Assembly (NCBI GenBank): GCA_019925105.1
Contig: JAHGAU010000028.1
Coordinates: 496,001-560,000 of the forward strand
Direction: 5' to 3'
DNA length: 64,000 bases
Source of the DNA: Niebla homalea
Taxonomy: Eukaryota > Ascomycota > Lecanoromycetes > Lecanorales > Ramalinaceae
The position numbers and the translations under genes were made by a program. The notes below the pieces were generated by a model. It was given only the letters and a program-made list of their open reading frames with translations. It did no database searches and was not told where the DNA came from. The stretch's first letter is position 1; each line of letters begins with the position of its first letter. Shown one piece after another: positions 11,979 to 23,260 of this stretch.

Positions 11979-13344
11979 TCACAGCGCTGACCTGGCAATA
12001 CCGTATCGACGATACATGTCGCGTTCGAAGTCTTGACTCAATTGGATGCATTGTGCATCTCCAGGCGGAAGACATTGGGTAGCAAACACTCCAGCTGTTC
12101 GATCAATACTCAGTCAGTCAGTCACACACAGGTTACCCTGTCTGTTCACCAGAATAAGGCATGTAGATAACGTACCCAGTTCATATTGGGCAATCCTATC
12201 CAGGGAACCGAACCAGCCTTACGTCGGTCTTGGATATCGTCGCAGTTCATTAATCCCGCGAAAGCCCAGGTTACCTCCACTTGAGGCGGTAGCGCTCCAT
12301 AAACCGCGTTCACTGCAGGAATCTGCAACTTTTTCGTCAGAGCCTTCTGGCTTGCATCATTGAGCTGCGGTTCGAACATCTGATCCACAGTGTCGGGCCG
12401 CAGCACCTTCCCATCGTTGGCCAGCAGGCTTTGCAGGATCTTCATGAAATCCGCTGGCGACGCAAAAGCCCCGCCTCCCCCCATGTCGTCAATTGATTCG
12501 TCTTTCATGAGGTCGTTCTCCGCGTACTTCACCTTGTTGTCGTGCTCCGGGTCGCGGATACTGAGGTCGGCCATGCGGTCCTGCATCTCTCGCTGCGCCT
12601 CGATATGGAAGGTCACTTCGCTGATGTCGAGGGGCTTCAGAACACTTGCTAGGAGATACTACGTCAAGCTTTGATTGTCATTCACCCGCTCCACCATCCT
12701 ACCAGCCCAGTCTAAAGCTGACGAGTACTCCCATGACGTTCCGGGCTCGTAGACGATTGGATATTTGAAGCGTTCGACAATCGTCGGTCCCGCGGCAACC
12801 TTCTCACCTTTCACATTCCGCCAGTTCTGCAGCAAAGGGTGGAAGATATCGTAAGACATGCCGGACGTGTGGGTGAGTAAGTGCCTTTTCGCAAATTTAG
12901 GAAACGGTCGACGCAGCAAGGAACGATTCAGCGGACTTGACCGTTATGACCTCGCCGTGGTCCCTTAATACTGGCTCTCGCGACTTGTCGAAGCCGTCCA
13001 AGAGTTTCAGATCCTTGAGTTCCCACAGAATAGAGCTCACATCTGTCTCTAGAGAGAACTTGTTGTTTTCAATGCACTACAGAACGGCGATCGTCGTCAT
13101 TAGCTTTGTGAATGATGCCATCCAAATGGGAGTACTCGGTGTCATCCGCTCGTGTGACTTGAGAAGGCTGCGCGGGCCGAGTGCCCTGGAATACTGGAAT
13201 TGGCCTGCAAAACTTTTCAGTATGGAGAGGTTTGCAAGGGGCAGATCTTGTGGGATGCAAGAACGTACCGGTCTTATCTGAGGCCATCATCACCAGACCC
13301 GAGATCTCTCGGCGTGTGCACGCGGCTTCAATACTGTCTTCCAT
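11979..13344 (-). pseudogene. Decayed class C beta-lactamase-like / transpeptidase-fold esterase
   Basis: Minus-strand exons at 13344-13269, 13204-12937, 12884-12176 and about 12094-11979 read as a fungal beta-lactamase-related protein. The nucleophile motif SxxK is in PIWMASFTKLMTTIAVL. The domain continues with ITVKHLLTHTSGMSYD (created by the splice at 12936/12884), YEPGTSWEYSSALDWAG (Tyr motif), GGGGAFASPADFMKIL and a C-terminal LPPGDAQ...DFERDMY. Two TAG codons interrupt uninterrupted homology: at 13077-13079 (AVL*CIE, where Gln is usual) and at 12659-12661 (SLT*YLLA). Both are explained by CAG to TAG. The last junction (12176 to 12094) does not keep frame with any donor I can find. Intact relatives are serine esterases or transesterases, such as LovD-like enzymes. 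I judge this copy non-functional unless the stops are read through or edited. Confidence 0.75.
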
Positions 13345-14920
13345 GATGCGCTTCAGTGATGAGAAAGGTGAAAGGGTAAGTTGGGAAGATGGGCATGGAC
13401 ACAAGGCTGATTTGGTTCACCGATGATGGTCCTTTACGCTGCATGTCATTACTATTCAATTGATTGGTTGTTCAGTCGTGATGATGTACTTTATTACTGC
13501 ACATTGTTTCAGCCGATTACTCTTGCGGGTTCTAAGGAACAGATTTCCTTCAATGTTTACATGGACATGCTACTCAAGGTGCGACACCCTGGATTTGCAG
13601 CCTTCTACTACTATCTCCATTTGAGAGAGTACACGCTGGTGAGAGGAACACTATCTAGACGTGTCGGACGGCAACATTTCGTGGCTTTGATCAGCACCTG
13701 CTTGATGTACTTTCCCATCTTCTCAGCTTATGCCTAATCCTACAAGGACCCGCCCACGCTTCGAAGTGTTGGAGACCCCTGGCAGTGACAGCTGCCGAGC
13801 TTGCCCAAGATACAACTCTTGAGTTTTCGAGACCTGTAGAGTGCTACAAACTTGAAGCACATGAACAGCAGATCTCCACCATGGTCCAGCAGAGGTTGAT
13901 CGAGGCGATGCTCCATGACATCACCTCTCATGGTATCCCAATGTTTGCATTGTTAGACAGAGCCTGAGGACTTCGAGATTATTTTAGTCGCGAGGCAGAC
14001 AACTCACTCTTTAGGTCGCAGGGTTAGGGCGGCATCCATCATCGCAGATAGCCATCTAGGCAGACTTATTAGCAATCGTACAAGAATTGGACACGTAAGC
14101 GTTTGGACGCATCGTTGAGGTGGAAAATCCTTTCCACCGCGTCGAGCTGCAGGCGTGAATCCGTCGGCACATGTACCCATTGGATAAGAAGGGCGGACAG
14201 CTGCAATGCGAGAGATGGATGGATAAACGCTTGTCTGGGACTATGGAGCTCGCGAAGGCCTTTGGAAAACAAATGCTCAAATCAAGACTCACAAGCTGTT
14301 AGTAGAGATACATGGATTACACATTAGGTTCATCTACACTTCAGAGATTGACTCAGATCTGCAGAAAGCTCCTCAGGAAATTCCAGGTCCAGTTTTCAAG
14401 CGAAAACACCCTTGGAAGGAGGCCAACTGCCATCGCCTTTTACTGTGATTACACTGTTGAGGAAAGAAAGCAAGTGTCGTCGGATTCATACCAAGGGAAC
14501 ATCTATTGCGTTTGTATGAATATCAGATGGAGCAAATTTGAAGCCCTTTGCAATTCCACCCAAACCAGCGTGCTAGTTCCCTTATCATAATAGTCTCTCC
14601 AAGGACTAATGTTTTCCTGCGCTTTCAAAAAGGTAGTGAGGTCTCCGAATGTGAAAGGATGGTCACGTATAGCAAAAAGAGAGTGGACTTGAGCTAGATC
14701 AATCGTAAAGCGACTCGAGGGACTCGAGGGTCTGTTTCAGACTTTGAAGCGTGAGAAAGGTAAAAGGAGCTTAACCTTGCGAGGTTAGTTCCCTGCCAAG
14801 ACTTTCTGAACAATTTACTTTTTTTCTTGCCATTGAAAATTCAATCTGCAAAAGGACATCCACAATAACACCCAGTCAACAACACTACCCACTACCAGGA
14901 CCTCAACCTGTCCAACTGAA
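13345..14920. other. Gene-poor stretch and RRM-gene promoter
   Basis: A plus-strand frame from an ATG near 13423 to 13737 (104 codons, aromatic-rich) and another at 14312-14590 are not recognised. The last few hundred bases must contain the promoter and 5' leader of the following mitochondrial-type RRM gene; a C/A-rich leader precedes its ATG. No RNA gene was seen. Confidence 0.45.
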
Positions 14921-16106
14921 ATGTAAGTGCTCATCAGATTGCTCTGGTACTTGCAATGCTGACTCTTTGGCCTCCAGGTATTGCCTTCGAAGAGCAGCCT
15001 TCAGGGTGCTCTCGTCCAGCAGATCTACCCAGACTCGATCCTTGACCTTCTTAAAACCCTTCGCACCTCGTCGCAGCCTGCCCTCCACCACCAACCCATC
15101 TATCCTGCAACGGAGATGGCTTGCCGATGACTCTTCCGACTCGACCGCCGCAGAATCGACATCGGCAGAACAGCCACCGAAGGATGAAGAGCAGGCTGAG
15201 GAGGCAATCCTGACATCTGAGAATCCTACAGAAACCAAAGCACCAGAACCGTCCACCCCAGTTGAGGCAGTTGTCGATACAGCCAAGGCTGCTACCCAGT
15301 CTGCTGTCGACACTGCTAAGCGAGCAGCACCCTCTGCTGCCGACCAAGCAGGGACTTCATATCGCCAGGCCGCATTTGAAGCGCAAGAAAATGCACCCGT
15401 TCCCACCGTCTACGTAGGGAACCTTTTTTTCGATGTCACGGCAGAAGCTCTGGGCGCGAAGTTTGCAGAGGCTGGATCCATCAAGGAGACCAAAGTTATG
15501 CGTGATGGCAGAGGATTGAGTAAAGGGTTGGTCACCCTCCAAGATTTCTCTCATCAACGCACCAGAAAGCCGACTCGCAACTTACCGGCTACTTCTTCTT
15601 TTCCTGCTTGCTAACTTTTTTACTTTCACAGCTTTGGCTATGTAGAGTTCGAGGATGCCGAAGCCGCCAGCCGTGCCATTGAGCTCTTCAATCTCCAAAG
15701 CTACGAAGGCCGCCGCATCTCCGTGCAGTTCTCTCGCCCCCGTCCTCAACGTTCCGAGCAAGGAGAGTATGCGGGATACCGAGGGCCCAAAGGCGCTCGC
15801 AACTCACCATCGCGTACCTTGTTCTTCGGCAACATGTCCTTTGACATGTCGGATCGCGATCTCAACGCCTTGTTCCGGAGCGTGAAGAATGTGGTGGACG
15901 TCAGGGTGGCAATTGACCGGCGGACAGGTCAGCCTAGGGGTTTTGCACATGCCGATTTCACCGATGTGGAGAGCGCGGAGAGCGCAATGGAGGCGATGCA
16001 GGGTAAGGTGATTGGAGGGAGGGCTTTGAGAATCGATTTCAGTACGAGCTCCGGACGGGCGAATCTTGGAGGTATGAAAGGGGCCCTTGGAGAGTCTTCA
16101 GAATAA
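14921..16106 (+). CDS. Mitochondrial-type protein with two RNA-recognition motifs
   Basis: Three exons encode 341 residues. The start codon appears split: AT at 14921-14922, then an intron 14923-14977 (GTAAGT donor, TGCTGAC branch, CTCCAG acceptor), then G at 14978 followed by YCLRRAAFRVLSSSRSTQTR. That N-terminus is rich in Arg/Ser with no acidic residues, as in a mitochondrial presequence. An acidic Ala/Ser linker follows. RRM1 begins TVYVGNLFFDVTAEALG, has its RNP1 half formed across intron 2 (15527-15631, GTTGGT donor) as GLSKGFGYVEF, and ends near RRISVQFS. RRM2 has RNP2 LFFGNMSFD and RNP1 RGFAHADF. It likely binds mitochondrial RNA. No in-frame ATG exists before the RRMs in exon 2, which supports the split start. 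Confidence 0.82.
14923..14977 (+). other. Intron interrupting the ATG start codon
   Basis: The leader ...CTGAAAT is followed by GTAAGT, a TGCTGAC branch site and CCTCCAG, then G TAT TGC. Splicing joins AT and G to make ATG in the frame of the RRM protein. Unspliced, the ATG at 14921 is followed at once by TAA, so only spliced mRNA can be translated into the protein. Confidence 0.75.
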
Positions 16107-16735
16107 AGGACGAATATAGAGGCTCGCGTGCAGATGTGAGGAAGGAAAACAATCCAAGTGTTGTGGGGATGTAATTGAAAACGGATTGGAGTTGAGAGAG
16201 CGAGCCTCGGAAGTGGAAACGGCAGTTGGGTGGAGACAGAGAAGGTGGTAGAAAGCTCTCAAGGCATGACAAGGCGAGGGGGAAGAATACTCTCTTGAAG
16301 GATGTGTACCTTGGGATTTAGGAGATGGCTTTCATGTAAACTAGGGTCTCTTCTTTATCTGTGCGCTGTAGGGCCCCAATTCCTTCAGTTATATATCAAT
16401 ACTCTCACCTCCTTCAATACAGTCAAAGGTGATGGCGATGGCTTGAGGTTGATACTTGGGTTTTTGATTTGTGTTTGTGTCTGTGATGAGGGTTATAATA
16501 GTAGTATTGAGTGAAGAATCGCCACTACGGATTACTGTTGTATGAGCCTCCCGAGCTGGAGTGGCCGGGTAGCGAGGGTGATGATGGAGCTCCTTCAAGC
16601 TCCTTTATACAAGCTGCAAATTCACAACTATAGAGCGCCGAATAGAATGATAATGGTAATACGTAAAGCTCAAGATTTGGTCGGTTCAGCTTTTCAAACC
16701 TCTCGCGCCTTCGAAGCCAAGGAGGCTCTTCGACA
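16107..16735. other. Intergenic region between RRM gene and SEC10
   Basis: Contains the 3' untranslated region of the RRM gene and the SEC10 promoter. It has T/G-rich tracts (for example 16455-16485) but no recognisable gene. Confidence 0.5.
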
Positions 16736-19486
16736 ATGCGGCCGTCTTTAAGTGGATCAAACCACAGCCAGTCCACCTATTCCAACCGAACGCTTTTCCC
16801 CCAAGCCCCCTCCTTCACACTCGACACCTTCTCAGACCGCGACTTCATCGTCAAAGACTTTGTTGAAGCTCTATCAGACAGCTCCGTCCCCGCAAGCCGA
16901 CGATCCGGCCCCTCCAGCCAAAGCAATGCCTTCGACCCCAAACCACTCATTCGGACTTTCGAGCATGCCCTCAATCGCATGTCCGATCTCTCGGGCGATC
17001 TCGAATTGCGAGAGAATGAACTGTCGGGGGCAGTCAGACGTGCCGAAGCGCAATATACCAACAATATACAGAGCTTGGGTGGGAAGCTCAAGCAGACGCA
17101 GGATTCCCTCCAGCGGCTGGATTCGAGCTTGAATGGTGATGATTACGACAGTGGGGGCAATCATGTCGTCAAGATTGGAGAGAGGCTGGAAGAGCTGGAC
17201 AAGCAGAGACAACGTGCCTTAGACGCCAAGTTCTTGGTCCAGTGTTGGATTGAGGTCAGTGAGAGGGGCGAGCTCTATCTATTGGAGGATATGCGACGAA
17301 CAGGCAAGGGCGAGGGCAAAGTGAGGTGTGCACATATTGCGAGACAATTGAGTAAGATCAGTCAGAAGCTGGACCCGGAGAGCTGGAGCAATTTCAATGG
17401 GAATGGCAATGGCAAAATGGCTAATGGGATCAACGGCACACATAAAAAGGGGCAGGATCGAAGCAAGAAGAGCCATAACACGAGGGAGCTGATTGAGAAG
17501 TTCTTGGAAACGTTGGAGAAGGACCTGCTGAGATCATTCGACGACTTTTATCGGAGACAAAACTTCGACGGCATGCGAGAGTGCGCCAACGTGCTCCACG
17601 ATTTCAACGATGGCGCAAGTGTGATAGGATCCTTCGTCAACCAGCATCAATTCTTCATTGATCGGAGTCAATTGATCACCGAGGAAGTTGGTGGAGATGC
17701 CGAAACCTGGGAGAAGCTGGCAGATCCGGATGCTGACCCACCTGGTGTTGAACCATCATTACAATCACTTGTGGATGAAGTAAGGCTTGTGGTTCAAGAA
17801 GAGTCCATCATCATCCGTCGTGCTTTTCCCTACGCTGAGCAAGTTCTTGGCAAATTCATCCAGCGAGTCTTCCAACAGTCGATCCAAATGCGCCTTGAGA
17901 TGGTACTCGAAAAGGCCAGCTCTGTCTCCTCTCTGGCCTTCCTTCGCTCCCTCCAAGCCGCCCGCAGCTGCATCAGTACTCTCATCGATGACCTCAAATC
18001 CCATGGTCTGACCGAGTACCCCGAGCCAGTCTCACCCCAGACAACAATCACACTTGACCAACAATTCGACGACCTATTTGTACCCTATCTCATTGGCTCT
18101 TCCTACATTGAACGGGAAAAACGCTCCCTCGAAGAACTCTTCTCTTCCCTTCTCTTCAAATTCACAATTTACCACTCCCGCCGCCGCAAGATCCCCACCA
18201 CTTTCATGAAATCCCTTACCCAATCCACCACTCACCTTCTCACCACGGCCCGTGACGCCTACGTTGAGCGTCTCGATTCCTCGGACCTCCGCCCTGCCCA
18301 GAAACGCATGCTCCTCCGCGTGGCGGGGCTCAAAAATGCTACCGACGACTCCACCGCCACCCCCTCCGCCGAATCAATCGATGTCTCCGATCGCGACGGC
18401 GTTTTGTCGGTAGACAATGCCAAGCGCATGCTCAAATGGCTTGCCGAAGCCGTAGGCCGTGGTCTCGAACTATCCGCTCCAACAGACACCGCCAAGGATG
18501 TTTCCGCATTACTCAACCTCCTACTCACCCACATGGGCGAGATCTACATCGAGACCGCCCTCGACAGCGCCAACGACCTAGCACTCCAACAAGAATCCTC
18601 TACCAAAACCGAACCCGACCTCTCCTACCTGATTCTTCTCCGCTCCGCCATCGCCACCATGCATTTATTATCCACCGCCGCGCACACCGTCCTCATCCCC
18701 CTCGCCGCCGCCTCCTCCAACCTCACCATCCGCCGCGAGATGGAGAAATCCGCCACCGCCGCGCTCGACCGGATGGAAGACAAAGTCAACACCATAATGC
18801 AGCGCAGCATCGACATCACCCTGTCCTGGACATCGAAACTGCTCCTCCAGCAAAAGAAGACCGATTTCCGCCCTCGCGACGAGATGCTCACCGACCCCAC
18901 CACTGACCCATCCAACCCTGCCGGTAGCGGGAGCGGTGGCTGGTTGGAGCAACTCCAGACCCCTACCTGCGCCGCCATCTTCCACTTCCTCACCCGCTTC
19001 CACCAATCAGCCATCACGGCACTCTCCCCCACCTCCGCCAACCTCCGCGCCATGCTGACGGAAACAGCGGTCGGGTTGAGAGGCTTGCTGCTGGACCACT
19101 TCAAGAAATTCCAGGTTAATGCCGCGGGGGGGATCATGGTGACCAAGGATCTGTCCAAATACATCGAGTTGCTCAAAGGGTGGGAGGTGGAGGAAGGGTT
19201 CGCGGAGGCGAGTTTTGAGGTCCTGACCGAGATCGGCAATCTCTTCGTCATCGGACCGGACGCACTGAGGGAGCGGTTGCGAGGTGCTGGTGGTGGAGTG
19301 GGTGGGGTGAAGGGGAGTAGTAGTAGTAGCAGCAGTAGTGGTGGCGGTGATGTCGGCGCAGTGGCAGCGGCGCAGAAGGCAGGGATCGGTGGCATGGGCT
19401 GGGAGGCAGCGGATCTGCGACCGTATGTCTTGAGGAGGGAGGATGTAAGTAGTGTGGGCGTGCAGAGCGCCTTGAGCGCCTTGTGA
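16736..19486 (+). CDS. SEC10: Exocyst complex subunit Sec10
   Basis: Single exon, 916 residues. The N-terminus SFTLDTFSDRDFIVKDFVEA is the conserved Sec10 opening. It is followed by predicted coiled coil (SGAVRRAEAQYTNNIQSL, LEELDKQRQRALDAKFLV), the helical rod, a middle segment FDDFYRRQNFDGMRECANVL, and the C-terminal WEVEEGFAEASFEVLTEIGNLFV block typical of the family (quoted here in part). Sec10 is a core subunit of the octameric exocyst, which tethers secretory vesicles to the plasma membrane at hyphal tips. Low-complexity inserts (NGNGNGK near residue 225; a Ser/Gly run near 860-875 from an AGT/AGC repeat) make it a little longer than usual. The start ATG at 16736 lies just before the conserved region. 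Confidence 0.92.
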   Translation: MRPSLSGSNHSQSTYSNRTLFPQAPSFTLDTFSDRDFIVKDFVEALSDSSVPASRRSGPSSQSNAFDPKPLIRTFEHALNRMSDLSGDLELRENELSGAVRRAEAQYTNNIQSLGGKLKQTQDSLQRLDSSLNGDDYDSGGNHVVKIGERLEELDKQRQRALDAKFLVQCWIEVSERGELYLLEDMRRTGKGEGKVRCAHIARQLSKISQKLDPESWSNFNGNGNGKMANGINGTHKKGQDRSKKSHNTRELIEKFLETLEKDLLRSFDDFYRRQNFDGMRECANVLHDFNDGASVIGSFVNQHQFFIDRSQLITEEVGGDAETWEKLADPDADPPGVEPSLQSLVDEVRLVVQEESIIIRRAFPYAEQVLGKFIQRVFQQSIQMRLEMVLEKASSVSSLAFLRSLQAARSCISTLIDDLKSHGLTEYPEPVSPQTTITLDQQFDDLFVPYLIGSSYIEREKRSLEELFSSLLFKFTIYHSRRRKIPTTFMKSLTQSTTHLLTTARDAYVERLDSSDLRPAQKRMLLRVAGLKNATDDSTATPSAESIDVSDRDGVLSVDNAKRMLKWLAEAVGRGLELSAPTDTAKDVSALLNLLLTHMGEIYIETALDSANDLALQQESSTKTEPDLSYLILLRSAIATMHLLSTAAHTVLIPLAAASSNLTIRREMEKSATAALDRMEDKVNTIMQRSIDITLSWTSKLLLQQKKTDFRPRDEMLTDPTTDPSNPAGSGSGGWLEQLQTPTCAAIFHFLTRFHQSAITALSPTSANLRAMLTETAVGLRGLLLDHFKKFQVNAAGGIMVTKDLSKYIELLKGWEVEEGFAEASFEVLTEIGNLFVIGPDALRERLRGAGGGVGGVKGSSSSSSSSGGGDVGAVAAAQKAGIGGMGWEAADLRPYVLRREDVSSVGVQSALSAL
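19316..19349 (+). repeat. AGT/AGC trinucleotide repeat inside SEC10
   Basis: A run of AGT and AGC codons encodes a serine tract within the C-terminal part of Sec10, followed by glycine codons. It is a coding microsatellite that may vary in length. Confidence 0.8.
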
Positions 19487-20217
19487 TGATGGTGTTGAAG
19501 ATCGATTTTCCATTTATCAATCCTCAACCCTGAAAACAATTCATGTTGGGTGGGGCGGGGGGGAGGAGGGGGGGGTGTGCCTCAACATCATCCTCCTCGC
19601 AAAGAACCCAGCACCATTTCCCGAGCACATATGTTATCATATATTTCCATGTACAGATCCATATCATCCAACACCCCTGGCCCCAACCCCCTTCATTTCC
19701 CTTGGGAGAACGTCTGCAACAGCAGCAGGGCCCCTCTTTCTAACCACATTTTTATAGTATCCCCGATCCCCGGCCAACACGTGATCGATCTCCTTCTGCA
19801 CCCCCATGCTCCCTCGCTGCTCTCCCCTGTTCCCTCATTGCTCCCTCCTGCTCCCCCTTTCCTCCCCGGTGCTCCCCTTAGCCACTTCCTTCTCTCTAGC
19901 TGGTAATGCGTTCTTACAAGTTTAAACGAGAGCGTCCATTCAGCTCGTTTTGGATGCTGATCAGAGAGGAGCCGTTTGTAGCTCCATTAACCGCCCGCCA
20001 TATTATTTTCTGCTCTTGTCCTCTTGCTCTTTCGCTCTTGCTCTTCCCCTCCACCTGCGGCCTGTAGCAACTCAGCTGTGTACCAAATACGCCATTACGT
20101 ACGTTGTCATCTCATATCAATTCTACATATCACAGTCTCTGCCTCTCTTCGCTCTATCCGTCTCAGTGGCCAGGGCATTCTTGTCCTGCTACATTTCTCG
20201 CCCCCACCTCGACTCCA
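19487..20217. other. Low-complexity intergenic region
   Basis: Begins with a G-rich tract (19548-19575) just after the SEC10 stop and continues with long C/T-rich stretches (19660-19900) containing repeated CTCCC motifs. No gene is recognised. The last 200 bp precede the DUF3435 relic. Confidence 0.5.
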
Positions 20218-23200
20218 ATGGTACAGAAAAAGGGGAATATAGCGCAGTTCTTTGATAATGCGGAAACGAAAGGTCTGGAGTCCTTGACCGAGGCCAACAT
20301 CAATACCGATAAGATGTCCAAGCACCTCGATTCTGGTACTGAAATTAACCTCTGGGATGAGTGAGTCTTTATGTCTTTCCCTGCCACTATGAAATATTAT
20401 ATAAACCGTACTGACCGTGTCTTGTCCCGGTGGACTAGGTACGTTAGAAGGAACCCTGGTGCCAGTCCTTACGATATTAAAACGGGAAAGCACTTCACAG
20501 AGGGTGTTGTGTGCGGTTCCAGTGCCGGTAAGAAGGAACCGTCTACGTACACTATGCTTCAGACGTGGATAGACTTTGGCGCCGGTTGGAAGCGACGGCC
20601 TGGCAACGATAAGATCCCCCCAGCGAGGTGTCGGAATTGATTTACTTTGTGCGTACCTAGAGCTTCGCTCTGCTCTTCCTCACCGTCCGTAAGGTCTAAT
20701 GATCTTATTAGTATATATAAATCGAGCTACGTAAGAAGTTCAACCTTTCAACGACTCGGTGAACTCGGCACTCTATAACCGTATAATATGAGCTACTTTG
20801 TTATTACTATAAAGCATATTCAGTAGAAAGATTAATATTAATACTGACATCAACGGATCCTTGCATAGGACCACGCTGCCTATATCCTGTTCATCTGCTC
20901 GTCGGTGCGAGTAGCCGAGTATTTTGAATCTAACATGCGCAGAGGCTCCGGCCGTGGACTACTATACGAGGTGAGTGGAGTAATCCTCCGAAGCACTGCC
21001 GCCCAAGAAAGCTGTCGAGCATCGCGCTTACGCTGCGAGCAGACCATCGACTTCGCCGTATTCAAGAATGAAAAAGGAGAGGCGGATATTGGTGTGCGAG
21101 TTACAAGGGACGTAAAAGGCTTTTCACAGACTCCACACAAGAGATTGCTCCACTGTCCAAAGCTTGGGAATCATAGTTAGGGACAATCCTTGCTAATTGT
21201 TTCGATATGATTCTAGGCCACAGCATGTTTTCAGGACTATTGGTTTTTCGAAGAGATCGAGGCGATTCCTCTATTTGCGGATGGGTCCTTATACCACCTT
21301 CGAATCAAGAAGGACATGCTTCGTGTACCTTTTTTCCAGATAGTGTCTGCGGATGGACCCACAGAAAAGATCCATGGAGCGGGCTCGTTCAGTAATCCGA
21401 CCGTGGATATAGGGCATCCTACCGGGTACGAGGAAAATATTGGGATACATGATTTTCGAAGAAAAGCCCTTATCAAAGCCGGTGGTAAGTTCTTAAGGAC
21501 GAAATACAACCGTTAAGACACGCTGACTCGGCTAAAGATAATAGTTACTCGATCGCCGAAAGGATGATATTCGCCGGCCATAACAACGCAGAGACATTCT
21601 CTGGCTCATACGCTCCTAAGCTGACCACTGGACGGGATGGCAACTTACTGGAACAAAAAAACGTCGCACCGTCTTTTTTGAAGGGTTTCGCAGGCTGTCG
21701 CTCCATCACCATCCTCAGCTGCTGCAATCGCTACCCACAAAGGTCGAAGCTAACCTGGATTACTGTGCCGACTTCGTCTCCATCAACAAGGAGATCGAAA
21801 TACTGGGTGAGAAGCTTCGAGGCATCACTGTAGAAGATGAAGCCCAGCCAGCTCGGGCTCGACGAAAGGAACTGTATTAGCGGAAACGCCAGCTCGTGTC
21901 CAAGGAGCTCAGCAAATGGCAGCGGATTCAACCACGCAAGATTGCCTCAAACACGGAGAATGAAGCACCTCAAGTCGCAAGTCTGCCAAGCTACTTCAAC
22001 CGGATTCGCAGTTTGGATTCGTCGCGTGATCGGCTGGCATCTTTGCTCTTCCTCAAGGTTCCCCTCAGCAGTGTGCAGGGCCGCAGCGTACTTCAAGACA
22101 TGATCGCATTGTGTAAAGGAAACCGCAGGTAGCTTATCGTCCAAGCTTGCGGTCTGAAAACGGTCGTTGTCCTGTACCCCAATGTGCGAGCGATATGGAT
22201 CGGTTCGTCTACTTCTCCTTTCTAATCTCCCAAATGCTCAATTATTGCGGATTGGCTGACCAAACACCCTTCGATTCTACAGCATCAGTATAATCGATAG
22301 GTGGGAACATATTTACCGTTGCCACAAGGGCGACCTTCAAAGGAAATACGGCTTTGCCGAGCTCTGTTTTCAGTGCGACGAATGGATCACCAGTGGGGCC
22401 GGATGGTTTGAGCACTGTCAATGCCATCTCACCGACCTTGAGAAGCTCCCAGTCCAATGCAATCCACTTGTCTTCCGCCAAACTCTTGCTACTGCTGGCC
22501 AGTGTCTCTTCTGTCTCTTCGATTTGAAGCTCTCACCAACGAAACGTTTCAAACAGAGCTGGGAAGAGCACCTGCAAGAACATTTCTAGTATGTAGAAGA
22601 TAGGTATAACCGGTCTATGAAAGTGGGTGAAAGCAAGGTAGTCCCATATCCTGATCCACGCTGTGCACTTTCTTTCGACTCGATTCAAGATCTTCAGTGT
22701 CACTGTCAGGATGTACACTGCGTTGAGCGTATCAAACTCGATCCGATCAAAAGGCACCGCTTAACACGTCAGTCTTCGCTGAATGTAAAGGCTTTCCTCG
22801 GCGCGAGCGTCAAGCTGGAGCAGCATTGTGACCTCGTGAACGGGGAAAGTCCTTACAAGCGTGTCAATGGAACAATGGGCTCGCCAATGCTCGAGCCACT
22901 CGACCTAATCGTTCCTACGGGACAAGTGAGACTGGAAGATAAAACAGCTTTAATCAAAGTTACTCTCTTCCTTCGACCAACTTAGTAGCAAATCAGGAGA
23001 AGCGAAGTTTGTCGGCAGCATCTTTCACAGGCTCTGAAAGCTCGCTTTCGTTAATTTGATTGGACCTCGGACGAAACCGCACTCGATCACACGATGCCGG
23101 CGTCGTCAGTCAACTCCGACCTTCCCCTATCCATCGACCCGAGACTGCTCAACGCGTCTTTCTCGCAGCCTGCCATTCTCCCAACATAGCACGAGAGAGT

Positions 23201-23260
23201 TCCGTATTCGCAATCAGAAAATTTAGCTATACGATACTACGACCGCCCTTTAAGTAGCTT
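20218..23260 (+). pseudogene. Degenerate DUF3435 tyrosine recombinase with C2H2-like fingers (mobile element relic)
   Basis: The plus strand carries, across several frames, the full layout of a DUF3435/zinc-finger protein. It starts at an ATG at 20218. A DNA-binding N-terminal region follows (NPGASPYDIKTGKHF, TYTMLQTWIDFGAGWKRRPG). The recombinase domain has box I Arg in SSVRVAEYFES (codon 20908), GIHDFRRKALIKA with His 21448 and Arg 21457, and the nucleophile-like Tyr in SGSYAPKL (21609). The C-terminal part has CFQCDEW...EHCQCH and CLFCLFD...EEHLQEHF zinc-binding patterns (22340-22590). Five stops fall within 45 bases (20824, 20833, 20839, 20845, 20866), and frames shift repeatedly downstream. 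DUF3435 proteins are tyrosine recombinases; some, called captains, move giant Starship elements. This copy is dead. The 3' limit is approximate. Confidence 0.75.

Noticed and set aside
18625..19539. Long open frame of 304 codons antisense to SEC10.
   Set aside because: It lies wholly opposite conserved SEC10 coding sequence and is Ser/Pro/Arg-rich text produced by codon bias.
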